DNA of 64,000 nucleotides from CALREJ01 sp035547395 (lineage in GTDB: Bacteria; Patescibacteriota; Gracilibacteria; Peribacterales; Peribacteraceae): positions 1-64,000 of the forward strand of contig DASZVA010000012.1 of NCBI GenBank assembly GCA_035547395.1. Reading direction: 5' to 3'. Numbering within the stretch: the first letter of the stretch is position 1; each line of letters starts with the position of its first letter. A program made the position numbers and the translations under genes. The notes beneath the pieces are model-generated. The model ran no database searches and had not been told where the DNA came from. It saw nothing but the letters and a program-made list of their open reading frames with translations. Shown piece by piece: positions 23,333 to 31,431 of this stretch.

Positions 23333-24361
23333 ATGAAAACACCTCTCTCTGTAGCTTTGGCAGGTGTGATCGCCGCAGGGATGATTCCCGCGGCATTTGC
23401 ACTCACCGCATCCGGCAGCTCTTCGTCACAAGGAACGGCGTACATTTCTCCGTACGGAACGTTCTACCAAAACGGAAGCGTGGCATCGACAAACTCGTCA
23501 TCCTCGCCGTCTCCCTACGATTACAACTACGATCACAATTACCTGTACGGATCGTCGTCCTCCAATTCGCCCAACAACTATCAGTACAGCAGTGCGTCGC
23601 CGTACGGAACGTATAGCCCGGCCGCAAACACGGGGGGATTCCAGGGGCTCGGCTGTCTCGGGATGACCGGGCAGGATTTCCTGAGCTGTCTGCAGCAGTA
23701 CGGCGTCATGAGCACGCCGGGATCTCTCTTGATTCAAAACGGCAGCGGCAGCGGACTTCCGTCGCTCGCCTGTAATCGGTACACGGGCATGCAGTTTGCG
23801 CAGTGCCAGCAGCAGCTCACGGATTTCTGGCGCAGCTACGATGCGTCTCTCCAGATCTGGTGGACGCAGCTCCAGCAGTACATCCACGGACTGATGGCGC
23901 AGGCCAATATCAACCCCGCGCAGGTCGGTTCCATGACCGGCAGCAGCGTGAGTTCCAGCGTCTTCCCCGCACAAAACGAAGCGGCCATCAAACAGTACTG
24001 GCAGGTGTGCGGACAGTTTGATTTCCCGGAGCAGCAGCGCTGCATGCATGACGCGCTCACCAACCAGACGCGCTATCAGGATTGGCTTCAAAACTTAAAC
24101 CAGATGCGCACGACGCCGAACACCTACGGCTCAAGCAACAGCTACGGTACGTCAAACTATCCGTATCTTCCGGCTGGAACGTATCCCAGCGGCAACATGG
24201 GCGGCGGCATTTATAACGGAGGAGCCAATCTCAATTCCAACACGACGAATCGAAACAGCAACATGACGAATACGAACGGAAACAACTCCAACTCCACTAC
24301 GACCAATAGAGGAATAACCGGCGGCAACTCCGCCGGCAACGGGAACGGCAATGCTTACTAA
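23333..24361 (+). CDS. Secreted Ser/Asn/Tyr-rich protein, unknown
   Basis: 342 aa with a signal peptide (MKTPLSVALAGVIAAGMIPA, cleaved near AFA). Low-complexity Ser/Tyr/Asn/Pro-rich N- and C-terminal regions flank a central helical domain (about residues 105-260) with conserved-looking cysteines and aromatic residues (CLGMTGQDFLSCLQQYG, WQVCGQFDFPEQQRCMHDAL). The paired Cys positions (GLGC/LSC, ACN/AQC, VC/RC) suggest three disulphides. No family recognised. It follows the cysteine-rich protein by 128 bp in the same direction and may act with it on the cell surface. Confidence 0.7.
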   Translation: MKTPLSVALAGVIAAGMIPAAFALTASGSSSSQGTAYISPYGTFYQNGSVASTNSSSSPSPYDYNYDHNYLYGSSSSNSPNNYQYSSASPYGTYSPAANTGGFQGLGCLGMTGQDFLSCLQQYGVMSTPGSLLIQNGSGSGLPSLACNRYTGMQFAQCQQQLTDFWRSYDASLQIWWTQLQQYIHGLMAQANINPAQVGSMTGSSVSSSVFPAQNEAAIKQYWQVCGQFDFPEQQRCMHDALTNQTRYQDWLQNLNQMRTTPNTYGSSNSYGTSNYPYLPAGTYPSGNMGGGIYNGGANLNSNTTNRNSNMTNTNGNNSNSTTTNRGITGGNSAGNGNGNAY

Positions 24362-24812
24362 GAATCCGACACGGAGGGAAAACAGAGGGGGTAGGCACCA
24401 CATTGGGCCGCCCCCTCATGGGGTTAAGGCATGAAAGACAAACGTCCCGTTTTTCTTTCATGAACTATCTTTTCGGCAAAGAGTGCTGGAAGCCGAAAAA
24501 CAAGTTTTCGCTTCAGCACGATTATTTTTATTAATGAAACATCATCGGGTGGGAACCGCACGCCACAGGGGGGTGAAGGGGAAACCCTGCTTTTTGCGCA
24601 TGCAAAAACATCATGAGCTCTGCGACGGAGGAGCAGAGTAAAATGGCAGGGCGGACGGAGTGGGCTTTGGCGTGCGGGGCATTTCTTCGTCCTTTCTTGT
24701 TGCGTTACAAGAAAGGACAGAGCGTCATTCTGAGGAAGGAATAGGACCAAGGCTTTCTTTTGCCCATTCAAATCCGTAGAATAGCAGCACTTCACGTTTT
24801 CCCACATTTTCC
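24362..24812. other. 451-bp gap with stacked hairpins upstream of ndk
   Basis: No gene seen. Clear hairpins are CATGAAAG...CTTTCATG (24430-24462) and a perfect 12-bp stem GTCCTTTCTTGT-tgcgtt-ACAAGAAAGGAC (24689-24718). A TAGAAT box at about 24775 may drive ndk with a leader of about 30 nt. The hairpins look like palindromic elements; a structured RNA cannot be excluded. Confidence 0.55.
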
Positions 24813-25232
24813 ATGGAACGCACGCTCATCCTCCTCAAACCCGACGCCGTGACCAAAGGCATCTGCGGCAAAGTGATCACCCGATTCGAAGACGCCGGAT
24901 TTAAAATCCGCGGCTGCAAGATGATCCAGCTCAAACCAGACATTCTCCGCGAACATTACGCGCACATCGCCGACAAACCGTTCTACCCGGAGGTAGAAGG
25001 CTTCATGGGCTCCGCGCCCGTGATCGCGCTCGCGCTCGAGGGCGACGACATCGTCGCGAAAATGCGCGACATGCTCGGCGTGACGGACAGCCGCAAAGCG
25101 GCACCCGGCACCATCCGCAATGAATTCGGCGTCGACATGATGATCAACGTCGCACACGCATCGGATAGTCCCGAAGCCGCGGAAAAAGAAGTGAAGAGAT
25201 TCTTCCGCGACGACGAACTCTTCGATTACTGA
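24813..25232 (+). CDS. ndk: Nucleoside diphosphate kinase
   Basis: 139 aa, the normal length. ERTLILLKPDAV is the N-terminal strand; the active-site region is MMINVAHASDSPEAAEKE, with the phosphorylated His in NVAHASDS (family consensus N-x-x-H-G/A-S-D-S); PGTIR contacts nucleotide. It exchanges gamma-phosphates between NTPs and NDPs, important in an organism probably dependent on nucleotide salvage. Followed by a terminator at 25270. Confidence 0.96.
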   Translation: MERTLILLKPDAVTKGICGKVITRFEDAGFKIRGCKMIQLKPDILREHYAHIADKPFYPEVEGFMGSAPVIALALEGDDIVAKMRDMLGVTDSRKAAPGTIRNEFGVDMMINVAHASDSPEAAEKEVKRFFRDDELFDY

Positions 25233-25269
25233 TCGCTCAAACGAGCACCATGCAGTTTTACGAGAAGAT

Positions 25270-25293
25270 GCGCCCAGGAATGGGCGCTCTTTT
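25270..25293 (+). terminator. Intrinsic terminator after ndk
   Basis: GCGCCCA-GGAA-TGGGCGC followed by TCTTTT. The stem equals the reverse complement of the hairpin at 11534-11551, so this terminator belongs to a dispersed element. Confidence 0.75.
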
Positions 25294-25342
25294 GATGTAT
25301 TTTGAAAAATAGTGCGGCCATTCCTGGCAGCAGGAAAATATA

Positions 25343-25867
25343 TCACGAGCAATCGCACTCTCCCCCGCACGCGCACGCGTTTGAGGTTGATGTGTCGCTC
25401 GGAAGGTCGAGTTTGAATCTGCCATCGCGGAAGTCAATGGTTGATCCGCCGATGCTCGCGAGCGTCATCGTTGTGGCGAAAATTTTCACATTGGGGACGT
25501 TATCGTTCTGGAATACTTTGTCATCGCGCGACGGACCTTTCTGAAACTCCATGCAGAATCCGCCCTGCTCATCGAGACCGACAAGCAGTCCTTCGCCGAT
25601 CTTGTTCTGACTCTCGATGATCTGAAGCAATGCCTGTGCGGCAGGCTCGGTAAGCGTCAGCGTCTGCGGACGGTCGGGTCTGTCTTTCAACATCTCATTA
25701 AGATCCGTCACCAGATCGTCGATGTCTTCACTCTGAAAACCGTGCGAGAGACATCCGTCCTCCAGCGTCTCGGAGGCATTCATGCTGCAGCTGAAACAGC
25801 TCAGTCCGTACTGTGCGAGTAGCGGCGCGCTGTCGGGAAGAAGCGTCAGTATTTCCATAACTCCCAT
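25343..25867 (-). CDS. DUF1858 domain fused to an A-type Fe-S carrier (IscA/HesB-like)
   Basis: About 174 aa from the ATG at 25867 (MGVMEILTLLPDSAPLLAQY). Residues 1-65 match the DUF1858 pattern (LLxxYGLxCxxC...TLEDGCxxHG...DIDDLVxDLN). Residues about 70-174 are an A-type carrier domain (LTEPAAQALLQII to GSTIDFRDGRFKLD) ending in CACGGECDCS, which provides the paired C-terminal cysteines. The canonical first Cys is represented by GGFCMEF. It is likely a cluster carrier or redox sensor working with the Suf proteins of this window; the fusion role is inference. A longer frame up to 25969 reads through word repeats and is rejected. Confidence 0.8.
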   Translation of the reverse strand: MGVMEILTLLPDSAPLLAQYGLSCFSCSMNASETLEDGCLSHGFQSEDIDDLVTDLNEMLKDRPDRPQTLTLTEPAAQALLQIIESQNKIGEGLLVGLDEQGGFCMEFQKGPSRDDKVFQNDNVPNVKIFATTMTLASIGGSTIDFRDGRFKLDLPSDTSTSNACACGGECDCS

Positions 25868-25868
25868 C

Positions 25869-25925
25869 GTCCGCACAATTCTGATCTCTGCCTTCTGATC
25901 TCTGCCTTCAGATCTCTTTTTCGTC
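25869..25925. repeat. TCTGATCTCTGCC word repeat
   Basis: Three tandem near-copies of ttctgatctctgcc lie directly upstream of the DUF1858-IscA start. It is similar in type to the gtcagaggtcag words in sufC. Confidence 0.55.
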
Positions 25926-25978
25926 TGATTCCTCTTCAAAGCCTCTGGTTTTCGTGCGGCTCTTGGCATATCGTGGAT

Positions 25979-25987
25979 ATGCTAGAA
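25979..25987 (+). promoter_or_regulatory. Extended -10 promoter element for the S41 protease
   Basis: TGCTAGAAT fits the extended -10 pattern TGnTAnAAT, about 40 nt upstream of the preferred ATG at 26027. Confidence 0.4.
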
Positions 25988-26026
25988 TATCACAGAAATT
26001 GTACAACGCACATTCCCGATTTTCCG

Positions 26027-27307
26027 ATGAAACCGATCAATCGCATCACACCGCTCATCATCGTTCCGGTTCTCACGCTTCTTGTCGGATTTCTGATCGG
26101 AACCGGCTATGAACAACGCATGCTGCATCCGGCGCTGCCCGGCGGAAACGTGGCGAGCGCGAGCGGTGCGCTTTTGAATAATCCCCAGTCGCAGGCGAAT
26201 ATGTCCGTCTTCTGGCAGGTCTGGAATCTGCTCAACACGCACTACAACTATCCGGATCAGATCAATGCGCAGCAGATGGTCTACGGCGCGACCAAGGGAA
26301 TGGTGGATTCCGTCGGGGATCCGTACACGTACTTCATGACGCCGCAGGAAAATCAGCAGTTCCAGGATCTGCTCAGCGGGGAACTGCAGGGCATCGGCGC
26401 GGAGCTCACGCTCAAAAACGGCGAAGTGAAAGTGGTCAGCATCATCAAAGGATCGCCTGCCGAAAAGGCAAAGCTGCTGCCCGGCGACATCATCACACAG
26501 GTGAACAAGAAAACGCTGGAGAATATGTCGCTCAATGACATCGTGATGCTGATCCGCGGCAAGAAAGGAACATCCGTCACCCTCACGGTCTATCGCGGCA
26601 CCGAGACGCAGCCCCGGACCTTTACCATCGTGCGCGACACGATCCAGGTGCCGAGCGTCGACTACAGCGTGAAGCAGACGGCGACGGGAAGCGTCGGGGT
26701 GCTGACCATCAATGAATTCGGAGACAGTACGATCCGCGAAGTGCAGAGTGCACTGAAGGACGTGCCGAATCAGAATCTGAAAGGGCTGATCATCGACCTG
26801 CGCGACAACGGCGGCGGGTATCTGGACGGCGCGGTGTCGCTCGTCTCGATGTTCGTGAAGGAAGGCAAAGTCGTCACGGTCGACAGCCACGATCAGGGAC
26901 AGGAAGTGCATTACGTCACCGGCAATCCGATCCTGCCGACGATCCCGCTGGTGGTCCTTGTAAACGGCGGCACGGCGAGCGCGTCCGAGATCACGGCGGG
27001 TGCGCTGCAGGATAACGGCCGCGCAAAGATCATCGGCACGCAGACGTTCGGCAAAGGAACGGTGCAGGAAGTTCTGGATCTGCCGGACGGTTCGAGCTTG
27101 CGTGTCACAATCGCCCGCTGGCTCACGCCCAAGGGGCGCGACCTGGGCAAAGAAGGCGTCACACCGGACATTCAGATCGACCGCACCGACGCCGATTACG
27201 AAGCGGGTAACGATCCGCAGATGACAGCGGCGCTCGAGTGGATCACGGAGAAGAAGGACATCACGGGTGGGAAGAAGCTGCCTGCAGCGACCGGCGCGAC
27301 GAAGTAA
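26027..27307 (+). CDS. S41 family C-terminal processing peptidase (CtpA-like)
   Basis: About 426 aa. One N-terminal TM segment (ITPLIIVPVLTLLVGFLIG) anchors it with the rest outside. A PDZ domain (GIGAELTLKNGEVKVVSIIKG to MLIRGKKGTSVTL) precedes the catalytic core: GGTASASEITAGAL carries the nucleophile Ser and TFGKGTVQE the general-base Lys of the Ser-Lys dyad. The family cleaves C-terminal tails of secreted proteins and cell-wall enzymes. The start at 26027 is preferred to an upstream ATG at 25973, since the earlier stretch is not family-like. Confidence 0.93.
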   Translation: MKPINRITPLIIVPVLTLLVGFLIGTGYEQRMLHPALPGGNVASASGALLNNPQSQANMSVFWQVWNLLNTHYNYPDQINAQQMVYGATKGMVDSVGDPYTYFMTPQENQQFQDLLSGELQGIGAELTLKNGEVKVVSIIKGSPAEKAKLLPGDIITQVNKKTLENMSLNDIVMLIRGKKGTSVTLTVYRGTETQPRTFTIVRDTIQVPSVDYSVKQTATGSVGVLTINEFGDSTIREVQSALKDVPNQNLKGLIIDLRDNGGGYLDGAVSLVSMFVKEGKVVTVDSHDQGQEVHYVTGNPILPTIPLVVLVNGGTASASEITAGALQDNGRAKIIGTQTFGKGTVQEVLDLPDGSSLRVTIARWLTPKGRDLGKEGVTPDIQIDRTDADYEAGNDPQMTAALEWITEKKDITGGKKLPAATGATK

Positions 27308-27309
27308 TG

Positions 27310-27422
27310 TTTATTGGTTGATTCGTTTTTTCGTTTATTCGAATAAACGAGTAAACCAGTAAACGAATAAACAAATTTACAATTCGAGACCCTAGCCCTA
27401 GCCCTAGCCCTCATCCTATACT
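27310..27422. repeat. Junction repeat: GTTTATTCG palindrome plus CCCTAGCCCTA words ending in TATACT
   Basis: cgtttattcgaataaacg is itself palindromic and continues as agtaaaccagtaaacgaataaac. It is followed by three ccctag words and TATACT at 27417-27422. The last box would start transcription at or just inside the RNase H gene. Confidence 0.65.
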
Positions 27423-27423
27423 C

Positions 27424-28098
27424 ATGCCCGTGCTCCGCATCCCCGCCGCTCTCGAAAAACGTCTGTCCGATTTGTTCCCCAAAGTCCGGGAGCGCGAAAA
27501 ATTCGTGACGCAAATTTTGGAGGAGGCGCTCGCAGGGAAAGAAGTGGAGGAAGAGCGGCCCGAGTTCATCGGCGGCACGCTGCATCTGTTCAGTGATGGA
27601 GGATCGCGCGGCAATCCGGGACAGGCGGCAATTGCGGCGATCCTCGAGGACCCTGTGCATGGAAAAGTCTTGAAAGAATTCAAAGACCGCATCGGCATCG
27701 AGACCAACAACGTCGCCGAATATCGGGCATTGATCGAGGGATTGAAGATCGCGAAGCACTATCAGCCCAACCGTCTCATCTGCCATCTCGACAGTGAACT
27801 CATCGTTCGTCAGCTCAACGGCCAATATCAGGTGAAGATGCCGACGCTCAAACCCTACTATGATGAAATCAACGAACTTGTGTCCGAAATGCCAGACGTC
27901 GTCTTCACCCATATCCCGCGCGAGGACAACTATCGCGCCGACGCACTCGTGAATCAGGCGCTCGACGAAATGCCCGAGCCGCACAATAAGCCGCGCATCG
28001 CGCCGCGCCAGCCGACGCTCTTCCCTGAAACTCCGAAGAAAAACCAGCGACCGGGAGATCTCTATCGTGAAGCGAATAAGCCGTTTCGGGGATATTGA
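27424..28098 (+). CDS. RNase H-like protein with N-terminal extension
   Basis: About 224 aa. Residues about 55-185 are an RNase HI fold: LFSDGGSRGNPG (first Asp), TNNVAEYRALIEGL (Glu), CHLDSELIVRQLNG (second Asp) and the final Asp in REDNYRADALVNQA, so the DEDD set is complete. The N-terminal 45 residues (LRIPAALEKRLSDLF) are helical and basic. It belongs to the single-domain RnhA/YpdQ type that cleaves RNA in RNA-DNA hybrids. The ATG at 27424 is only 1 nt after the TATACT box; the GTG at 27430 lies 7 nt after it and fits the leaderless spacing of this genome better. Confidence 0.88.
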   Translation: MPVLRIPAALEKRLSDLFPKVREREKFVTQILEEALAGKEVEEERPEFIGGTLHLFSDGGSRGNPGQAAIAAILEDPVHGKVLKEFKDRIGIETNNVAEYRALIEGLKIAKHYQPNRLICHLDSELIVRQLNGQYQVKMPTLKPYYDEINELVSEMPDVVFTHIPREDNYRADALVNQALDEMPEPHNKPRIAPRQPTLFPETPKKNQRPGDLYREANKPFRGY

Positions 28099-28185
28099 CT
28101 CTTCCAAAAGAAAGTTCACAGTAGCTTCGGACAGGCCATACGCTTGTTTCTATTGCCCTTTCACACCAGTTTTAGGAGAAAACAC

Positions 28186-28782
28186 ATGTATGACAAAATG
28201 ACGGATAGAGCGCGCCGGACGATGCAACTCGCCAATAAAAAAGCGGGAGAGCTGAATCACGCATACATCGGCACAGAGCATATCTTATTTGGCCTACTGA
28301 ACATCGAATCAACGGCAACATCATGGGCTATTCTCATGAATCTGCACGTCGATGTGCCGCGGCTGCGTTGCGAGATCGAGAAGCATTTTAAGCCGGATCC
28401 ACCGTTGGAAAGTCTTGGAAAACTTCCTCAGACGCCGCGTGCGAAGCATGTTATCGAATATGCTATGGAGGAATCTCGCAGCCTCGAGCATAACTACGTT
28501 GGTACGGAGCACCTGCTGCTCGGACTTCTGCGCGAACAAGAAGGACTGGCTGCGCTTACCCTGACCGCCATGGGCATAACTCTGGAGAGAACCCGCCAAG
28601 AAATGCTCTACACTCTTGGCAAAAAAGAGCGACCCATCAAGCAGTTGGGAACCGAGACATATCTTCTGCATGCAGAAGATGATCCTGCTAATCGCATACA
28701 GAAATTGATGCAAGTTCTTCAGGAACTGGATAGGACGATGGACATTAAGTTCGTCCTCGTGACGTGCACAAGGAAGGCATAA
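28186..28782 (+). CDS. Stand-alone Clp N-terminal (ClpC-type) double repeat protein
   Basis: About 198 aa. Two Clp_N repeats are visible: MTDRARRTMQLANKKAGELN with IGTEHILFGLL, and AMEESRSLEHNYVGTEHLLLGLL with LTLTAMGI. The AAA+ ATPase domains of ClpC/ClpA are absent; the protein ends after about 45 further residues (MQVLQELDRTMDIKFVLV). A clear SD (AGGAGA, 7 nt before ATG) defines the start. By analogy with ClpS- or McsB-like partners it could present substrates to a Clp ATPase or compete for adaptors; this is inference. It is more AT-rich than its neighbours. A strong terminator follows. Confidence 0.85.
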   Translation: MYDKMTDRARRTMQLANKKAGELNHAYIGTEHILFGLLNIESTATSWAILMNLHVDVPRLRCEIEKHFKPDPPLESLGKLPQTPRAKHVIEYAMEESRSLEHNYVGTEHLLLGLLREQEGLAALTLTAMGITLERTRQEMLYTLGKKERPIKQLGTETYLLHAEDDPANRIQKLMQVLQELDRTMDIKFVLVTCTRKA

Positions 28783-28800
28783 TGACCTTCCGTCTTCCAT

Positions 28801-28838
28801 GGGCATGTCTCGGCTTTCCGAGACCTCTGCCCTTTTTT
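28801..28838 (+). terminator. Intrinsic terminator after the Clp_N gene
   Basis: GGGCATGTCTCGG-CTTT-CCGAGACCTCTGCCC followed by TTTTTT. Confidence 0.9.
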
Positions 28839-28884
28839 CTTTTTCTTTAATCCTCAATAAATCATCTTCGTGTAAGATGCCCGC

Positions 28885-30171
28885 GTGCCGCGACGATTTG
28901 TGATCACCGGGCTTTGCACGTTCGCGGGTTTGCTATGTCCGATGTTTGCATCGGCGGCATCGCTCAATCTGACGTACCACTACAAACACTATCTCTTCAC
29001 CATTTCCGTCGCGCAGGAAAAAAGCTGGAACCGCCCGCAGGAAACATGGACCTACAACGGCCAACCGGTGATCCCCCCACAAGAACTACGAGTCGACGGC
29101 GACACCATTCCTCCCCTGCCAACGGGATTTGAGAAGCACACGACGGTCGCGCTTGATCGCGCAGCCGTGATGCAGACGATCAATGATGTGATTGCCTCGC
29201 AGCTCAATCGCGACGCGGGCAGTGTGACGATCGGCAAGTCGGCATCCGGCGCGATTACGTTCGACGGCGTGGGGCTGCCCGGACGCAGCATCGACATCTC
29301 AGCGGTTGCCGACCTCACGATGGAAGCTCTTAAAACGAACACGGCGAATATCATGCTGCCGGTCAGTGAAACTCCACCGCAGGTAACCGTCACGGATCCG
29401 GAGCTTGCAGCGCAAGGCGTAAAGGAACTCGTGACCGTCGGAGAATCGGACTTCAGCAATTCTCCCCCGAACCGGCTGCACAACATCGCGGTGGGTCTCA
29501 GCAAATTCAACGGCTACCTGATCCCGCAGGGAAGCGTCTTTTCGTTCGACAAAGTTCTCGGGCGCGTCGATGGCACGACCGGCTATCTGAAGGAACTCGT
29601 CATCAAAGGCGACCAGACTGTGCCCGATTACGGCGGCGGACTGTGCCAGGTGAGCACCACCGCGTATCGCGGCGTGTGGGAATACGGTTTCCCGATCACG
29701 AAGCGCATCAATCACAGCTACATGGTGAGTCACTACGCGCCGCAGGGAACCGACGCCACCGTCTATCCGCCGAACGTCGACATGCAATTCCGGAATGATT
29801 CGTCGGGCGCGCTGCTCATGCAAACCTATGAAGAAGGACACAACGCGTACTTCCTCTACTACGGCACGAAAGATGACCGGCGCTCCACCGTCGTCGGTCC
29901 GTTCGTATGGGGATGGTCTCCTGCGCCGCCGGAAAAAATGCAGCTGACGCTTGATCTGCCGCCCGGGCAAAAGAAGAAAGTGGGCGACGCCGTCCCCGGC
30001 GAATACGCCGCATGGTTTCGCACAGTGACGCAAGACGGCAAGACGAACACAACAGGAACCTATTCCATCTATCAGGCGCGCCCGCTCTACTATTTGGTCG
30101 GCACGGACAAGCTGCCGACGGGAACGGGGTCGACCGCCGCCACGCCGCCGACGGTGTTCCTGGATGAGTGA
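28885..30171 (+). CDS. VanW family secreted protein
   Basis: 428 aa with GTG start and signal peptide (FVITGLCTFAGLLCPMFASA). The C-terminal half is a VanW domain: FSFDKVLGRVDGTTGY, VPDYGGGLCQVSTTAYRG, INHSYMVSHYAPQGTDATVY and DMQFRNDSSGALLM. The middle region resembles the preceding peptidoglycan-binding-like (YoaR-type) module. VanW proteins are linked to the envelope and glycopeptide response, but their reaction is not established. TAAGAT ends 6 nt before the GTG (leaderless pattern). The GNAT gene overlaps its stop codon. Confidence 0.88.
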   Translation: MPRRFVITGLCTFAGLLCPMFASAASLNLTYHYKHYLFTISVAQEKSWNRPQETWTYNGQPVIPPQELRVDGDTIPPLPTGFEKHTTVALDRAAVMQTINDVIASQLNRDAGSVTIGKSASGAITFDGVGLPGRSIDISAVADLTMEALKTNTANIMLPVSETPPQVTVTDPELAAQGVKELVTVGESDFSNSPPNRLHNIAVGLSKFNGYLIPQGSVFSFDKVLGRVDGTTGYLKELVIKGDQTVPDYGGGLCQVSTTAYRGVWEYGFPITKRINHSYMVSHYAPQGTDATVYPPNVDMQFRNDSSGALLMQTYEEGHNAYFLYYGTKDDRRSTVVGPFVWGWSPAPPEKMQLTLDLPPGQKKKVGDAVPGEYAAWFRTVTQDGKTNTTGTYSIYQARPLYYLVGTDKLPTGTGSTAATPPTVFLDE

Positions 30172-30626
30172 TGAAAGGCATCGCATTCCGTTCACTGGTT
30201 GCAAATGATGTGCCAGAGTTGATGAAATGGCATGCAGATCCTGCGATCAGCAATCGATATGGAGGCGCGGAAAGACCGAAAATGATCCTTCAAACGATAC
30301 AAACCGATTTGAACCGGTCATGTCTGATTGTCCAAGAAGATAAGAACACCATCGCATATGTGGAAATCGAAAAGCATCCGGATGAACACGTGTTATGGAT
30401 CGGGCTTGTGGTCAATCCCGATTATCAAAACAGAGGATATGGAAAACGCATTTTGAAAATGCTGCTGTCATCCGACTATGTGCAGGGATTTCAAGAAGTG
30501 CGCGCAGGCATCGAGCATGACAATGAACCAAGCGTGCGCTGTTTTCGATCCGTAGGATTCGTCCCTATGCAAGAAGAACCAGACGAAGAAGGTATTTTGG
30601 ATTTTATCTATACACTTGAATACTAA
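30171..30626 (+). CDS. GNAT family N-acetyltransferase
   Basis: About 151 aa. LWIGLVVNPDYQNRGYGKRIL is the acetyl-CoA binding motif A (Q/R-x-x-G-x-G/A), followed by GIEHDNEPSVRCFRSVGF (motif B). The substrate is not predictable. The start codon overlaps the VanW stop (TGATG), so the two are translationally coupled; GTG at 30168 is an alternative. Its AT-richer composition differs from neighbouring genes, compatible with acquisition. Its last 4 nt overlap the end of convergent recO. Confidence 0.88.
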   Translation: MKGIAFRSLVANDVPELMKWHADPAISNRYGGAERPKMILQTIQTDLNRSCLIVQEDKNTIAYVEIEKHPDEHVLWIGLVVNPDYQNRGYGKRILKMLLSSDYVQGFQEVRAGIEHDNEPSVRCFRSVGFVPMQEEPDEEGILDFIYTLEY

Positions 30627-31261
30627 TCCAGCTGCACGCCAACTGATTTCAATTGTCTGTTGAGTTGATCGCCGACGAGCAGCCGGATGAATGAATCGAT
30701 CGTGCTCTGCGAGTGAGGCATACGGCAGAGTGCATCGAGGGAGGATGTCTTCGTGCACGCGAGCACGAACTGCTTCGCATCTTCCGCGAGTGCATGGAAA
30801 CGTGCGTCAGTATCGGATGCCGGAAGAAGCCCGAGCAGATGGAGCAGGCGGAGCTGGAATGCACTGAGCGGATCACAGTCATCCGCCGGCGCGAGCACCA
30901 TGAACTGCAGCAACAGGTCGAAGACAGCCGGAATCGGCTCGTGATCCTCGGTGAGTGCGAGCAGCAGTTCCATCCCCCGCTGCAAACGCAGGAATGCATG
31001 GAGCGGCAATGATTCCACGGGCACGTCGCCGATGTCCGCCGCTCCGGTCACGACCGAACTGTGTTCGCTCTCACTGATCTGCAGTTTGATGTGACGGAAT
31101 GGAAGGAGCGTTCCCCCCAGCCGGCTTGTCGTCTTACGCACACTCCGCGCACGCGCAGCGAGCCGTCCTTTTTCGCGCGTGAAGAACACGCAGAAACGAT
31201 CCGCCTCGCCGATGTCGAAGACACGCAGAATGATGGCATCGAGGGAGAGGGTGCGGGACAT
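30623..31261 (-). CDS. recO: DNA repair protein RecO
   Basis: 212 aa. The N-terminal OB fold reads DAIILRVFDIGEADRFCVFFTREKGRLAARARSVRKTTSRLGG, the standard RecO signature of an early Arg-rich DNA-binding strand, followed by a helical C-terminal domain with FQLRLLHLLGLLP. The zinc-finger cysteines found in some RecO proteins are missing. It mediates RecA loading onto SSB-coated DNA. TATCAT ends 6 nt before the ATG. Confidence 0.9.
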   Translation of the reverse strand: MSRTLSLDAIILRVFDIGEADRFCVFFTREKGRLAARARSVRKTTSRLGGTLLPFRHIKLQISESEHSSVVTGAADIGDVPVESLPLHAFLRLQRGMELLLALTEDHEPIPAVFDLLLQFMVLAPADDCDPLSAFQLRLLHLLGLLPASDTDARFHALAEDAKQFVLACTKTSSLDALCRMPHSQSTIDSFIRLLVGDQLNRQLKSVGVQLD

Positions 31262-31431
31262 GGGAGAATGATAGGGTTGGGGTTGGGGTTCGAGCTAGAG
31301 ATATGAAAAAGAAAATTTCATGCCAAGTGTCACACTGAGGTGCTCCGTGAAACGGAGCCACGAAGTGCGACACATAAGGAAATCATGGTTCGTGGCCCGC
31401 ATGCGCGGGCACCTCACCATGACACATCTGC
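31255..31431. repeat. Intergenic repeats between recO and ftsX
   Basis: gggttggggttggggttcgagctagag (CCCTAGCCC-type words in reverse) is followed by a hairpin of gctccgtgaaacggagc type and the element CATGGTTCG...CTCACCATG (31384-31421), an inverted copy of the element at 12744-12790 with inner palindrome GCCCGCATGCGCGGGC. Confidence 0.7.

Noticed and set aside
25982..26911. 309-aa minus-strand frame opposite the S41 protease
   Set aside because: Shadow frame, His/Arg/Asp-rich composition typical of antisense to GC-rich genes.
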